In this document: positions 40,358-53,660 of the stretch, piece after piece
How positions within the stretch are numbered: position 1 is the stretch's first letter
How the letters are laid out: each line of letters begins with the position of its first letter
NCBI GenBank assembly: GCA_050084515.1
Contig: CM114273.1
Location: 1,674,001-1,738,000, forward strand
DNA length: 64,000 nt
Reading direction: 5' to 3'
DNA from: Blasia pusilla
Taxonomy: Eukaryota > Marchantiophyta > Marchantiopsida > Blasiales
Translations under genes and position numbers: made by a program
The notes under the pieces: model-generated
Database searches by the model: none
What the model was told of the DNA's origin: nothing
Seen by the model: the letters and a program-made list of their open reading frames with translations, nothing else

Positions 40358-40365
40358 TATAAATA
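40358..40365 (+). promoter_or_regulatory. TATA box of the ParB-methyltransferase-like gene
   Basis: TATAAATA followed by GG, about 250 bp upstream of the ATG at 40615 and directly downstream of the palindrome array. A good plant TATA context. Confidence 0.6.
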
Positions 40366-41839
40366 GGCGAGGGTTCGCTCATTTCCGGTTTTTCATTTTG
40401 CGATCTCAATTGCTCTTTCGTGCAGCAGCTGACCAGATACCAAGGGGCGCTTTACACGGCGACTCATTGCGAGACGATTCTAGCAAACGATCGCGAGACG
40501 ATTCGAGCTACTCATAAAGGCGACTCATCGCGACATCAGCATGGCGACTCCTCGAGGTGATTCATCGTGCACAGAGATCAATTTCCTTGTCCATAGGAGG
40601 CATTCTCGGGAACAATGACAAAGAAAAAATCTCAAGCAAACAAGGCTGGGAGCTTCACTCCCAAGTCCATGAGGACTCCTACGTCACCATCTCCAGGGCC
40701 TCGTTCGGCCAATGAGATAAGGCAGCAAGAAATTGAGGAGCGGGAAAGGGAAGCGGAGATGCACAAGCAAGAGCTTCTTACAAAACGTGTAAGAACCCTA
40801 AAGGAGGCGCTCAAAAAACATGATGCAGAGGCTGAGGCGTCGCAAGCCTTGAAGAAAAGGATCGCCGACGAAAAGCGTGAAAAGAAGCGTCTTGACGCAT
40901 CGGTGAGGAGAGAAAAATTGGCAAAAGCTCGGAGGGAAAAAGCGATTGCCATTGAAGAAAGCCCTGCTCATCCAACCGAAAGTGTTGAGATGCAGGAAAT
41001 GTCCCCGATGAAGTTCGGGGACACAATCCATATAGCGGAAACGGCCGAAGTTCAAGTGACGGAGGATGAGGTCATGAGGACCGCCAACGTGGAGATGGTG
41101 GGCATCGTTGAAGAAGCAGGAGAGCGGTCATCCTCGTCTCTAAGCCCGGCGGAAGAAATTGACCTCTATCGAATCGACGAGTTTCCAGTGGACTTGCCAG
41201 CTGCTGTCCCAGAGCAGTTGGCTGGCCAAGACACCGACCCAATCTTCGAGCGGGTAAGAGACGATCTGTGTTCTTTGAATTATGTGAAGGCCCATGTTGC
41301 AATTCATTGGCAATTCAGTGTAGCTTATTGACGTTGTCCCGTTGTAGACGGTGGTAAAAGCAGATGGCGATGGAGGCGTAACGCCCGAGAATTCCACTTT
41401 GCCAATTGCGAATAATGGAGAACGTCCGCGAAATTCAGTCTGAGGAGGATATTGCAAAACTGAAACAATCGGCAGCGACGGCATCCTACGTTGACAGCTT
41501 CCCTCCGTTCTATGTTCAGCCTTACAATGATCATGGAACCCAAGCGCGGGTTACAGAGGAGGACTTGGAAGCGCTCGACATATTCTGGAGGATGAGAGAT
41601 CAGGAATTCAGAAGAGCGATTGAGGGTTCAGAATTCAGCTCGATGCGGAACCTGTATTTCTTCATCTGGGATGGAAACCACAGGTTCATGGCGTGGACCC
41701 TGTTTGAAGAGGAGCGCCCAAACTCATTGGAGACGCATTTTTTCTTGAAGGCAGTCGCGCTACATCCATACCCTCATCACATGGCGACGGTGGAGATGGC
41801 CATGCATGCCACGAACACGTAAGTTTCTCTTCTTTGCAA

Positions 41840-42570
41840 ACCGTTGGACTCCAACAAGTTGTTTGAGTGGCCACTGTTTTTGGGATGTTTTTGGCCGAAA
41901 GCAACTCGCCGAAGTCCGACTGACCACTGGTTTAGGATGTTTTTGGCCGAAAGCAACTCGTCGGAGTCCAACGAGTTGTTCGACTAACTACTGGTTTAGG
42001 ATGTTTTTGGCCGAAAGCAACTCGTCGGAGTCCGACGAGGTGTTCGACTGACCACTGGTTTAGGATGTTTTTGGCCGAAAGCAACTCGTCGGAGTCCGAT
42101 GAGTTGCTCGAATGGCCGCTATTTTTTGATGTTTTTGGAAGAAAGCAACTTGTCGAGTCCGAAGGGTTGCTTGACTGGCAGCTGTTTTTGGATGTTTTTG
42201 GCCGAAAGCAACTCGTCGGAGTCCGATAGGTTGCATTCGGAGGTAGGGGAGCTAGATTTTTTGCGTCAAATTGCAGCTTTAATTGAAATTGCGCAACGTG
42301 TTGGACTCCGACGGGTTGATATGTTCACTTTTCTCGTGGTAACCACCCTCTAATTACAAATTATCTGACAACCCGTTGGAGTCCGACGGGTTGAAACCAG
42401 GAAATCACAAATCTGAATGCAATCCGTCGGAGTCCGATGGGTTGAAACCAGGAAATCACAAATCTGAATGCAATCCGTTGGAGTCTGACGGGTTGAAACC
42501 AGGCAATCACAAATCTGAATGCAATCCGTTGGGTCTGTCGGCCGACCGACCCGTCGTAGTCCGACGGGTT
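41840..42570. repeat. Intronic palindrome arrays of ~64-bp and ~50-bp period
   Basis: Inside an intron of the + gene. The first array has six units with palindromes beginning near 41902, 41954, 42018, 42082, 42147 and 42209, a spacer GATGTTTTTGGCCGAAAG and half-site CAACTCGTCGGA. The second, from ~42369 to 42565, has four units ~50 bp apart with spacer GAAACCAGGAAATCACAAAT and half-site CAATCCGTCGGA. The palindrome is shared with the promoter array; the spacers are unrelated. Confidence 0.9.
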
Positions 42571-44689
42571 GCAGGAACCCATGTAGCTTGCAAAATTTCT
42601 TATATTGAGTTTGGATGTGCAAGATTGTATCAGAGGGGAATGTCACCAACCAGTGGATCCAGGATTGCCATCGGGTGAAGAAAGTGCTAACGACGCACCC
42701 GGCAGAGTACAAGGGGTTCTTGGGCGACGCCCTTGTAAATGAGATGCTGGCAAAGGGTGCTCAAATCAAAAAAAGGTCTTGGGCAAATACATTTATTTCC
42801 CAAGATGCAGCCGTGACAATCCTTTGTTGTTCGAAGATACAGGCCGCCAAGAAGAGCGCTGCCTTGGAGCTGGAGCGGAGGGAGAAAGTGTCTGTGTCTG
42901 AGCGTGCAAAGTTCATCCAAGCTGCAGTACCTAGAGCTACGAAGTACACGGCAAGCAAGATGCAGCGCTACATCGCCATTCTCAACCCCGAACTTGGCCC
43001 CGATTTCTACAAGGAGCTGAAGGCGATAATCACGCGCCAGCGAAAGAGGGATGAAGATCCGTAGGGTCGGATTGGGGAGAAAGTGTCTCTCGATTGCGTG
43101 CATCGATTTGCCTTGTCTAGAATTTCAGAATTTAGGAGAATCCGACTGATGAAAATCAGTCTCGAGGGCATAGAGGCCCAAAAGAGGGCGGCACACCATC
43201 CTGCGGGTGTCTCTGATCCAGTGATCTCCCACTAGCTCCGTGAATGGTCATTCTGGGATATGTTGCGGCTTCTTGGGAAGTCCATGCTTGTGGGTCTCCA
43301 AGCGGAGTTGAAAAGAATAGAGCCAATTGCAGAGGAAGCAAACCTGGAGAGTGCTTAAGATTTTGAACTTTGGCTGGATGACATGCAGGACAAGCCCATA
43401 ACAAACCCAGGTTTCAAGACGATGTTCAAAGATCGCATCCTCCCTCAGGCACACCTTGATGAAGAAATAGAGGCGAAGAAAAGGGATTTCGCAAAGAAGA
43501 AGCAAGATCTTCAGGAGAAGGCGGCCGATGCATCTCGACTAAGAGCTGCCCAACGCATGGTGTTTAGGTACCTTGTCCATTGTAAGAATGCAGGTACATG
43601 GCAAAACATACCGGCAGCCTACAAATTGTGGGCTTCTCCGCCTGATGGAGAGACATTTTCCATGTACGACATGGAGATGGCTCAAAGCATGTCCGATTGG
43701 GAGGTGGAGAATTGCCTGATCTGGCTAGATTTCAACGACCCTGAGGACATAACCGAGAAAGATCTATGCCTGCTCTATGATGCAATGGCCGCAAGTAGGG
43801 ACGACATCCCCAATTTTGTGCAGCCTGAAGACTTTTTCGAAGGAGATGCGGAGGAGCAAGCCCTCGAGACAGCGGAGTTGGTGTCCAAGGTCGTCACCGC
43901 CAAGGAAAAATCTACATTGGGTCTCAAAGCCAAGGCAGGGGGATCGAAGAATTCCGAGGCCGAGTCGTCCCAAAGAGAGGCTGAAAATTCAAGGCGAGAG
44001 CCGGAATCGTCCAGGCAAGCAGGGAGAGAGGGTTGGACCAGGTCCTCCGCAAAAAAAACTCCACTAGAGTCTGAGGTAATAGAGACCCCAACAAGCCGAC
44101 CGCAGACTCGGGAGAAGCGGAAGCGAGAGGCGCCAGGGTTGTCCCATGGAGCAGACCAGGATGTGGAATACACTCCATCATCCTTGGGAAGACAGAGAAA
44201 CAACGACCCGGACAAGCGTCATTATTCACTGCACGAATCTTCTGGATGAGCTGAAAAGTTTCAGTTCCCAAGCGTCGATACCCGCCATTGAGAAATTGAC
44301 AACCCTGGGACGGAAGCTTCAACGAAACAAGCACGCTCCCTGGACGGTCCATGGGGAGGCCGAAGAGGTGGCGGTGGATCTCCTTGTCGCTGATTTGCCC
44401 TCGGGGTTGCAAGAATCCGTCCGACCGGGTCCCAGACTGGAATGTCCCTCTTTCTTATGACCAGATCACGCTCCTGTTTTCCTTTGCAGATGCTTATCTC
44501 AATGACAGGGGCTGTTTCTTAGTTTTGACTGGAGGGAGCAAGGATGAGCTCTTCAACCTCCAGTGCGTCAAGAGGTCATTGAAGTGGAGGACGGCGCAAT
44601 CGTGGGTCATCAAGAACGAGTACCCACTCCCATCCGCTACGAGTCAAATTCGGGTAAGGGCTCTAAATCCGTATCCAAATTTTCTTTCT

Positions 44690-45025
44690 TCAACGGGTTG
44701 CATCTTTGCATGCAACCCATCGGATTTTTTGAGCTGGAGACTTTGGTGGTGCAATCCGTCTGAAAGCGACGGGTTGCAAATTTACCGTAAGTCTCCATTG
44801 GGTGAATGCAACCCATCGGAACCCGACGGGTTGCAAGTGCTTATGCTTTTTCCTTGTGTTTCTGGAATGATGCAACCCGTCTGAAAGCGACGGGTTGCTC
44901 TTAGCCAACCATGGGCTGCTCTAAGCCAGCAACGTGTCGCCTTCCGACGGATTGCTCATGGACAAAAAAATCACAAGACACTTGTAAAACAACCCGTCGG
45001 ACTCCGACAGGTTGCTCCAATGTTA
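44690..45025. repeat. Palindrome cluster in the penultimate intron of the + gene
   Basis: About six palindromes (near 44756-44777, 44810-44834, 44873-44897, 44931-44955, 44991-45015 and a diverged one at 44692-44722) between the donor at 44654 and the acceptor ending at 45164. Some carry a CTGAAAG centre instead of GGANTCC. Confidence 0.85.
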
Positions 45026-45734
45026 GGATTATAACGAAGTTCTCTGCGGTTAAGCGAAGTTCTTTGGGGACGTGTTGCACATTATGTCACCATACTGAGA
45101 GTAGACCAGTGGTCAAGTAGCTCTTTCTTGTTGCTGACATTGTTTCCAATGTGCTTCTTTACAGATGGACCACTCCTATGTTTACTGCTTTGTTTGGCCC
45201 GAGCACAACTTCCAGGTGTTAAAGATCCCGGATCCTGTGGATCCATGCTCCGATGGGTATAACTTAGATAGTTTATACAATTCCCAGGGAATTTACATGC
45301 AAGATGGTACCCCCTTACTTGGAGGAAGGAAAAGTCACCAGCCCTGATGCAAACGCTCATCGAGCTCTGCTCAAGGCTGGGTGACTTGGTGTTCGACTTA
45401 GTGGGTCTTTTGGGGGCGAGTATCAGAGGCGCCTGGTAGAGTGGTAGGAACATTCTCTGCCTTGAGGGAAGGCAACAACTGTTTGACCTTTGCAAAGAGG
45501 AAAAGGCAGATTACGACAGGCTAGTTAGGGCGTACAACTCTCCTCCAAAGCCGAGAGCTCCGGTTCCAGACCCACCATTGGTAGTGACACCATCGTCACT
45601 TCCCATGATTCCGATAATCGAGAGGGCAAGGCCGACAGTAATTCTGGAAGAGATCTCGGACGATGACGAGTGAGTTCAAAGAACTCAAGGACCCAACTTG
45701 ACTGCAGCGTTTGGAGTAGGGATTTATTTGATGA

Positions 45735-46826
45735 CGAGGCAAAAGAATTCATAGAATAGATCAAATGTACAGTTTCGAGCTTCTTTCAGATGTAATAAAG
45801 GACAATATTTTTTCGAACGATGATGGTGTTTGTAAAATTTTGTTGAATATCTTTTTTGGTCTTGTCGAATATGATCGTCTATGTACTAGAGGACTTCTAT
45901 TTTGCAACCCGTCGGATTTCCACGGCTTGCAACTTTTCACTTTTTTACCACTGCACCTTTTAAACCACTTCCAGGCAACATGTCGGATTCCGACAGGTTG
46001 GCTGCGTGAGTGATTGGACTCTTTCCCTGTTGGTCCAACTTTAGAGCATTCTGGCGGGCTTCTTCACTTTGGCACCTTCCCCTAGTATCGTCAAACAAGG
46101 CGTAAGCTTCTTCTCTTCTCTAAGACGTGTTGGATTCCTACTACCTGTTGGATTGCCATCATGGTATTTCCAAGGACAGAGCACATATTGATACTGGATG
46201 GATGTCACATTGCAGAGCGTACAAGATATATTGCCGAGGAAGGCGGTGGGACTCAAATCAGGTTACATGGGACCGTTATGGTGTACCTAGGGGGGCCAAG
46301 GCTCTCCAATTCGCCAACATTTTCGATCCCCGTCTACAATCGGCCAGAGGAGCCACTTGTATCCTAGGACATTCCTTTTGTACAGGAACCTAGGAGAGTT
46401 AGGAGTAAATTTGTAGATGACGAGGCTGAAGAAATCATAGACTAGATCAAATGTACATATTTGAGGTTCCTGCGCATGTAATAAAGGACGAGATTTTTTC
46501 AAACAATAATGGTGTTTGTAAAAGTTTGCTGAATAATTTTTTTGGACTTGTGGATTGTGTTTGTCTAGCTACTCAGAATATTTATTTTGCAACCCTTCGG
46601 ATTCCGACGGGTTGCAACTTTTCACTTTTTGACCACTGCAACTTTTCAACCATTTCCAGGCAAGCTGTCGGATTCTGGCAGGTTGGCTGCTTGAGTGATT
46701 GGACTCTTTCCCTGGGAGACCAAATTCTGAGGCATTGTGGCGGGCTTCTTCACTTTTGGCTTGTTCCCCTAGTATTATCAAACCAGTCTTAGGCTTCTTT
46801 TCTTCTCTAAGACGTGTTGGATTCCT
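45735..46826 (+). repeat. Tandem duplication of the 3' end of the + gene (offset 684 bp)
   Basis: 45735-46136 and 46410-46826 are direct copies at roughly 80-85 percent identity by eye. Both start in a C-terminal coding tail (aligned DDEAKEFIE and DDEAEEIID before the stop), run through ATCAAATGTAC and TGTAATAAAGGAC (a good polyadenylation signal, AATAAA) and include two palindromes each. The 46137-46409 segment between them contains an extra coding-like frame (MVFPRTEHILILDGCHIAER) that I cannot assign; it may be a further 3' exon of the gene family. Confidence 0.8.
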
Positions 46827-49300
<2,474 letters not shown>

Positions 49301-49433
49301 TGCGCATACATATCGCTACACAACAAATATTGTTGGTCACATCTACACCATACAACACCGATCTTCCCCACACATGGGTAGATCCATATATGTACAGAAA
49401 TCAACTCACACATATACATGGAGATCACACAAC

Positions 49434-49783
49434 AAAAATAAAGAGTAGTAAAAACGTTCACACCCGGCCTAAAACGCCACTCCTCAATCTACATCGGCAT
49501 ATCGAGCCTCGTCCACCCTATGCTATCAAAGAATCCGGACGCTAGCACCCTAGTCCTATCTCACACACATACAAGAGAGGTGCTCCAACGGCCCAACATG
49601 AGAAAGATGGCTTGGGAAAGCCATCTTTCTCCCTTATATAGGGTTGGGAAGAGCCAAAAGGCTCTTCCCCAAAAAATAGCTATCCTCTTGGAAACTTGCG
49701 CGTACATGTTACCAAAGGCGGGTGACCTGGTCAACAAGTCACCCGGTTGTGAAAGACCTCAATAGGAAAGTTGTCAGAACACG
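49434..49783 (-). repeat. 3' LTR of the Ty3/gypsy element
   Basis: Aligns over ~346 bp with 57864-58216. Contains CCTATATAAGGGAG on the minus strand, a TATA box, near 49632-49645. Exact termini are uncertain by a few bases. Confidence 0.8.
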
Positions 49784-49879
49784 CTTGTTGTAGTGAACAC
49801 GCTTGTACCCACACATCTGGATCATCAAGATCTAACACCTCGGCCCATTCACATCAAATAGCTACACGTAAATCTGGCT

Positions 49880-50897
49880 CTCTCCCAAAGAGCAAAAAGT
49901 ACGGTGAAAATGACGCCAAGGATGTCTGCCGACTAAAGCGATAATCCATAGCTAACCATGGCAATTGTAGGTCTCACTCCCTTGACTGTCCCCGCTGCAA
50001 GCCATACTTGCACAATCCTCTCTTCACCGTCTGTACTACTCTCTCCGCCAAACCCATCCGCCTTAGGATGATCTCTAGACGTGGTGCGGTGATCTATCAG
50101 CGCCTGATCACACAAGGCCTGAAACTCTCCCATGAACTCGGTACCTTGGTCAGTCAACACCTCCGCCGGTGCACCAAAGTGACTAAGCACTCGATCTAGA
50201 AATGCATAAGTTGTTCCCTCGCTCGCCTTGTCTGGTAGGGCCACCAACTCTATCCACTAGGAGAAATGCTCCACCATGACCAACACGTACCTGTGATGAC
50301 GCCCCGTCAATGGAAAGGTCCTGCAAAAGTCTAAACTCCACCGATAACCTAAATCCATAATCAAAAAAGGATGTAACTACGGAGTGGGAGCATTGAAAGA
50401 TGCTCGCACTCTGTCACATACCATACATCTGGCCACAAACTGCTATACTCAAGTATGCATGCCGCCCCACCAATACTGAACCTAGAGTAAGCTGTAAGTA
50501 CGCTTTACTCCAAAATGCCCAAGTCCTCATGGGCATGTTGCACTATACGTGCTCGCTGGGAAGGATGAGGTACCACTCGTATCCTACCATCTCCCCATAA
50601 TTGTAAAATATGAGTCCCCTCCCACTTGAACCTCCTGGCTCTCTGTAGGATCCGATCTCGCTCCCTAGCACTCACTGTGCTTGCTATGACGCTAGTGCAC
50701 AAGAACTCCACAACCTCCACGTTGTCATGGATATCACGATCACTTGTCACCTCCTCACTGACCTCCGGATCCAAAGACTCATCATCCAACCCCACCACTG
50801 GAGTTATCATCTGCGACCGACCTACCATAGTCAACCAACAAAGATAGGCAGATGCATGCCAACCGGGCACCATCTCCTCATCACTCTCTCCTGCCAT
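49880..50897 (-). pseudogene. Integrase domain of the Ty3/gypsy pol
   Basis: Inserts the cDNA copy into the host genome. The N-terminal HHCC zinc finger is present in pieces (HPSQRARIVQHAHED near 50550-50510; CMVC near 50430). The catalytic core has the first Asp in RWSLDFCRTFPLTGR near 50340-50300, then LTDQGTEF near 50145 and HRTTSRDHPKADG with the following Glu near 50090-50050. Frames change between the zinc finger (50897-50505) and the core (50247-49933), so it is broken. No chromodomain was recognised between the core and the LTR. Confidence 0.8.
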
Positions 50898-50917
50898 CGA
50901 GCTCTTGTATCATCTCT

Positions 50918-51540
50918 CTAACTCGAACATGGGTTATGACTCAACCCATCCGCATCCTGGTTCAGCCAACCTGGCCTATGAGCCACCTCAAACTCATACT
51001 CATGTAGTAATAGAGCCCACCTGACAAGCTTTCCTGTAAGCTTGTCGGACTCCATCAACCACCTCAACGGCTGATGATCAGAGATAAGTGTGAAAGGATT
51101 GCCGAATAAATAGCACCTGAAATGTGCCACGACCCACACTACAGCCACGCACTCTCCCTCGTAAGAGCTGTACTTTGCCTCTACAATATTGTTCGATCAG
51201 CTCGCGTAAGCCACAATGAACTCCCTCTCCTTGTCATCCCTCTGAGTAAACACTGCTCCTAGACCCAACATGCTCCAATCCGTATGTAACTGGAATGGGC
51301 GACCCCTAACCGGTCTCTGTAAAATGGGTGAGGACGTTAACCTGTCCTTGAGCTCTTGAAATGCTCGCTCCTGATCATCTCCCCACAACCAAACTTGATC
51401 AAGTCTTGTCAACAAGGTCAAAGACTTTGCAATCGCACTAAAACCCTTGACATATTGTCCATAGAAGTTCGCCAATCCAAGAAACGCTCGGACTCGACTC
51501 ACATCTGTAGGGCGTGGAATCTGCACAATAGCCTCCACCT
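50918..51540 (-). pseudogene. RNase H domain of the Ty3/gypsy pol
   Basis: Degrades the RNA of the RNA-DNA hybrid. LHTDWSMLGLGAVFTQ near 51285 holds the first Asp, SSYEGEC near 51165 the Glu, and LISDHQPLRWL near 51080 the next Asp. The RT connection segment (FLGLANFYGQYVKGFS) precedes it. A stop near 51197 interrupts it; otherwise it is in the same frame as RT. Confidence 0.85.
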
Positions 51541-52370
51541 TCGTCTATTGAACACCTAACCCAGTCGGGTATATGGTGTGTCCCAAGTACTCAATCTGCT
51601 CAGAAAAAAATCTGCACTTGCTTGGATGTAACTTTAGTCCATGTAACTGCAATCACCAAAATACCTCCTCCAGGTGTCGCTCATGCTCCTCAACCATGGA
51701 ACTCAAGATAAGAATATCATCTATGTAACATTGTACAAAATCCAAGCTAGCCAAAATCCTATCCATCACTCTCTGAAACTCTGCAGGCCCGTTCTTCAAC
51801 CCAAATGGTAAGAACCGCCACTGATACAAGCAATCTATCCCAAATCGATCTATCCCCTAGAATGTTGTCTTCTCCCTGTCCTCCAACCTGATAGGAAGCT
51901 AATGATAGCCATCATGGAGATCTAAAGTACTGAAGATCTTTGCATGCCCTACCGCATCAAAGATATCCTCAAGAGTAGGCATGGCGTACCGATCTGACCT
52001 CGTCTGTCGGTTGATAGGACGGTAATCTTCACACCTCTGCGTATCCATCCAATTTCCATACATATCCTTCTTCGTGGGCATGACTGTGGCAGATGTGTAC
52101 TCCCCATGTGATAACTCCACAAGTCCTGCCTCCAACAAGTCCTGACTCCTACTCTGAATCAAGGCTCGCTCCATATCAGAATACGTGTATGGTCGTCGAA
52201 AGATCGGCGTATCACTAGCCAAATCAATCCGTATCCCGGGACCCTTCAGCATACCCAAGTCTCTCATACTAAAGGCAAAACAACTGACATGCCCTCTCAG
52301 AAACCTATGAACTGGTCGTCGCTCTCCTCCTATCAACTTGAGACCTATTACAGGCTCCCAAGCCTCCATC
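51541..52370 (-). pseudogene. Reverse transcriptase domain of the Ty3/gypsy pol
   Basis: Copies the element RNA into DNA. Frame 52369-51899 carries EDYRPINRQTRSDRYAMP and FSTLDLHDGYH with the first catalytic Asp. After a stop at the next codon (a Gln position in relatives, so CAG to TAG) the frame continues through FLPFGLKNGPAEFQR to YIDD at 51728-51717. Additional stops near 51857 and 51545 interrupt it. Confidence 0.88.
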
Positions 52371-52639
52371 GTGATCTCCCTCGGAGAGGACGCAACCTCC
52401 GGCTTTGGTTGCTATTTAGCAACCCTAGCCACCTCCATAACAACCACTCCACTCTAACCTCCTACCCCATGCTCCACATCCAAAAAATGAACATGTGTTG
52501 CTCTATCCGCCTTCGCACTCTCCGCTCGAACAACGTCCCAAGAAGTCCATGGGTGCCTATCTCTCCTCATCCCACCCCCAACCAATGCCTGTACAGACCC
52601 TGTAGGCAATGGTCCAACTCGTGGACGTGACGGCATGGA

Positions 52640-53660
52640 TGAGACTCGTATCCATCTCTGCTCAGCCATACCTAGGCTGACTATCCATGTGAGACAGTTG
52701 AGATCCATCGCCTGCCCCAAAACCTATCTCCGGGATGCCTCAATCATACCTGGCATCGCCATAGTACCCGCAGCAAACCCCATGGCGCGCTCACGCTCAT
52801 TTGCTGTAGGCTCCTCCAATTCTTGGGTCACCTCATTCCAAATCATGCCTGGCCCTCCCTGACGAAAGGCATGGGATGCTGGGAAGCTCATCAACGTAGG
52901 TAAGGCTGCCCTTGACTCCCCCACCCTATTGGCCATCGCCAACGGTGGTCTATCATCCCGCGTCACCACTTGAGATCAACGCCGTGAGCCCAAAATAGCA
53001 TCCACTGTGAGATGTGGTGCTCTCTGGACTCCATCGTATGCTTGACTCAGTACCTCTGATGGTATCAGATTCGTCCATCACAGTCATGGATGATGGGCGC
53101 GTGATCCAACTCTCGCTGGATCTAACAACACAATAGGTCCCAACCAAGACCTCACCTGATGCACACTCGTCATCACACGTGCACAAGTGTCTCCCAACAA
53201 CGGCACATTCTCCAAATGGTACGCCAGAGAACATGTCTGACTCTCCTGCAAGTGTCGTACTACTCGTAGCATCTCCCAAAATATCCCTGACCTCGGATCG
53301 TGCAATCCAAACCCTCGGCCACCTGATAAATGACCCTGATATGGCCATCCAGCAATCCCCAAATGAATGGTACCAACTCTATCCAGACCATGTGCCCCCA
53401 CCAAAGAGATGTCAACGGGTAGAATATGCTGATATCCCCGTACTGCAGATACCCGCAACAACTCAGGATACCTCTGGACCAATCTCGCTACGTGACATAA
53501 TGATACTCACCATGCGGTCTCATCTCTCTCCACATAAAGGTACTGATGCACCCATATGCGTGCCTGCAATACCGCTGCCAATCCTATGCTAATCCCTCCG
53601 AAGAGATCTAACACCTTAACACCCTCCTCTGGACACTGCCATACAACGAGTGTGGTATCG
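52640..53660 (-). pseudogene. C5-cytosine DNA methyltransferase domain inside pol
   Basis: Would transfer a methyl group from AdoMet to cytosine C5. Motif I VLDLFGGISIGLAAVL at ~53625-53575; YLYVERDE (motif II-like acidic residue) follows; motif IV region GIAGWPYQGH at ~53356-53330, where the usual PCQ catalytic Cys is Tyr (codon TAT, 53341-53339); motif VI LENVPLLGDT at ~53215-53185; motif VIII-like GSRAHHP at ~53100; ANERERAMGF at ~52803-52775 and LGQAMDLNCLTWIVSL at ~52717-52670 match the C-terminal motifs IX-X. The domain is in the same frame as protease upstream and RT downstream, so it was a polyprotein segment. Stops near 53507, 53086, 53080 and 52724 and the missing Cys make this copy inactive. 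DNMT capture by retrotransposons is known from dinoflagellate and charophyte algae. Confidence 0.85.

Larger units (their letters stand above)
40615..45763 (+). pseudogene. ParB-like / beta-class DNA methyltransferase fusion gene, interrupted
   Basis: Multi-exon gene divergent from the transposase. Exon 1, 40615-41253, encodes a basic, charged coiled coil (EIRQQEIEEREREAEMHKQE) and ends at GTAAGA. A second exon around 41390-41819 ends at GTAAGT and contains FFIWDGNHRFMAW, resembling the DGNHR core of ParB N-terminal domains. Exon 3, ~42625-44650, continues this (helical, then Ser/Glu-rich linker) and contains VDLLVADLPSG (motif IV position, usually DPPY/W), then, after a frameshift, NVPLSYDQITLLFSFADAYL and CFLVLTGGSKDE. 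The last exon starts at 45165 after an acceptor CAG and contains LIELCSRLGDLVFDLVGLLGAS (residues of the AdoMet-binding FDxxxGxG motif I, degenerate). Motif IV before motif I is the beta-class order, and phage and bacterial proteins fuse ParB to such methylases. Stops near 43062, 43234, 43354 and 44247 plus frameshifts near 44200, 44420 and 45345 make this copy defective. Domain calls are by eye. Confidence 0.55.

Noticed and set aside
49800-49932. Chromodomain at the end of the Ty3/gypsy integrase
   Set aside because: No chromodomain-like aromatic motifs were found between the integrase core and the LTR.
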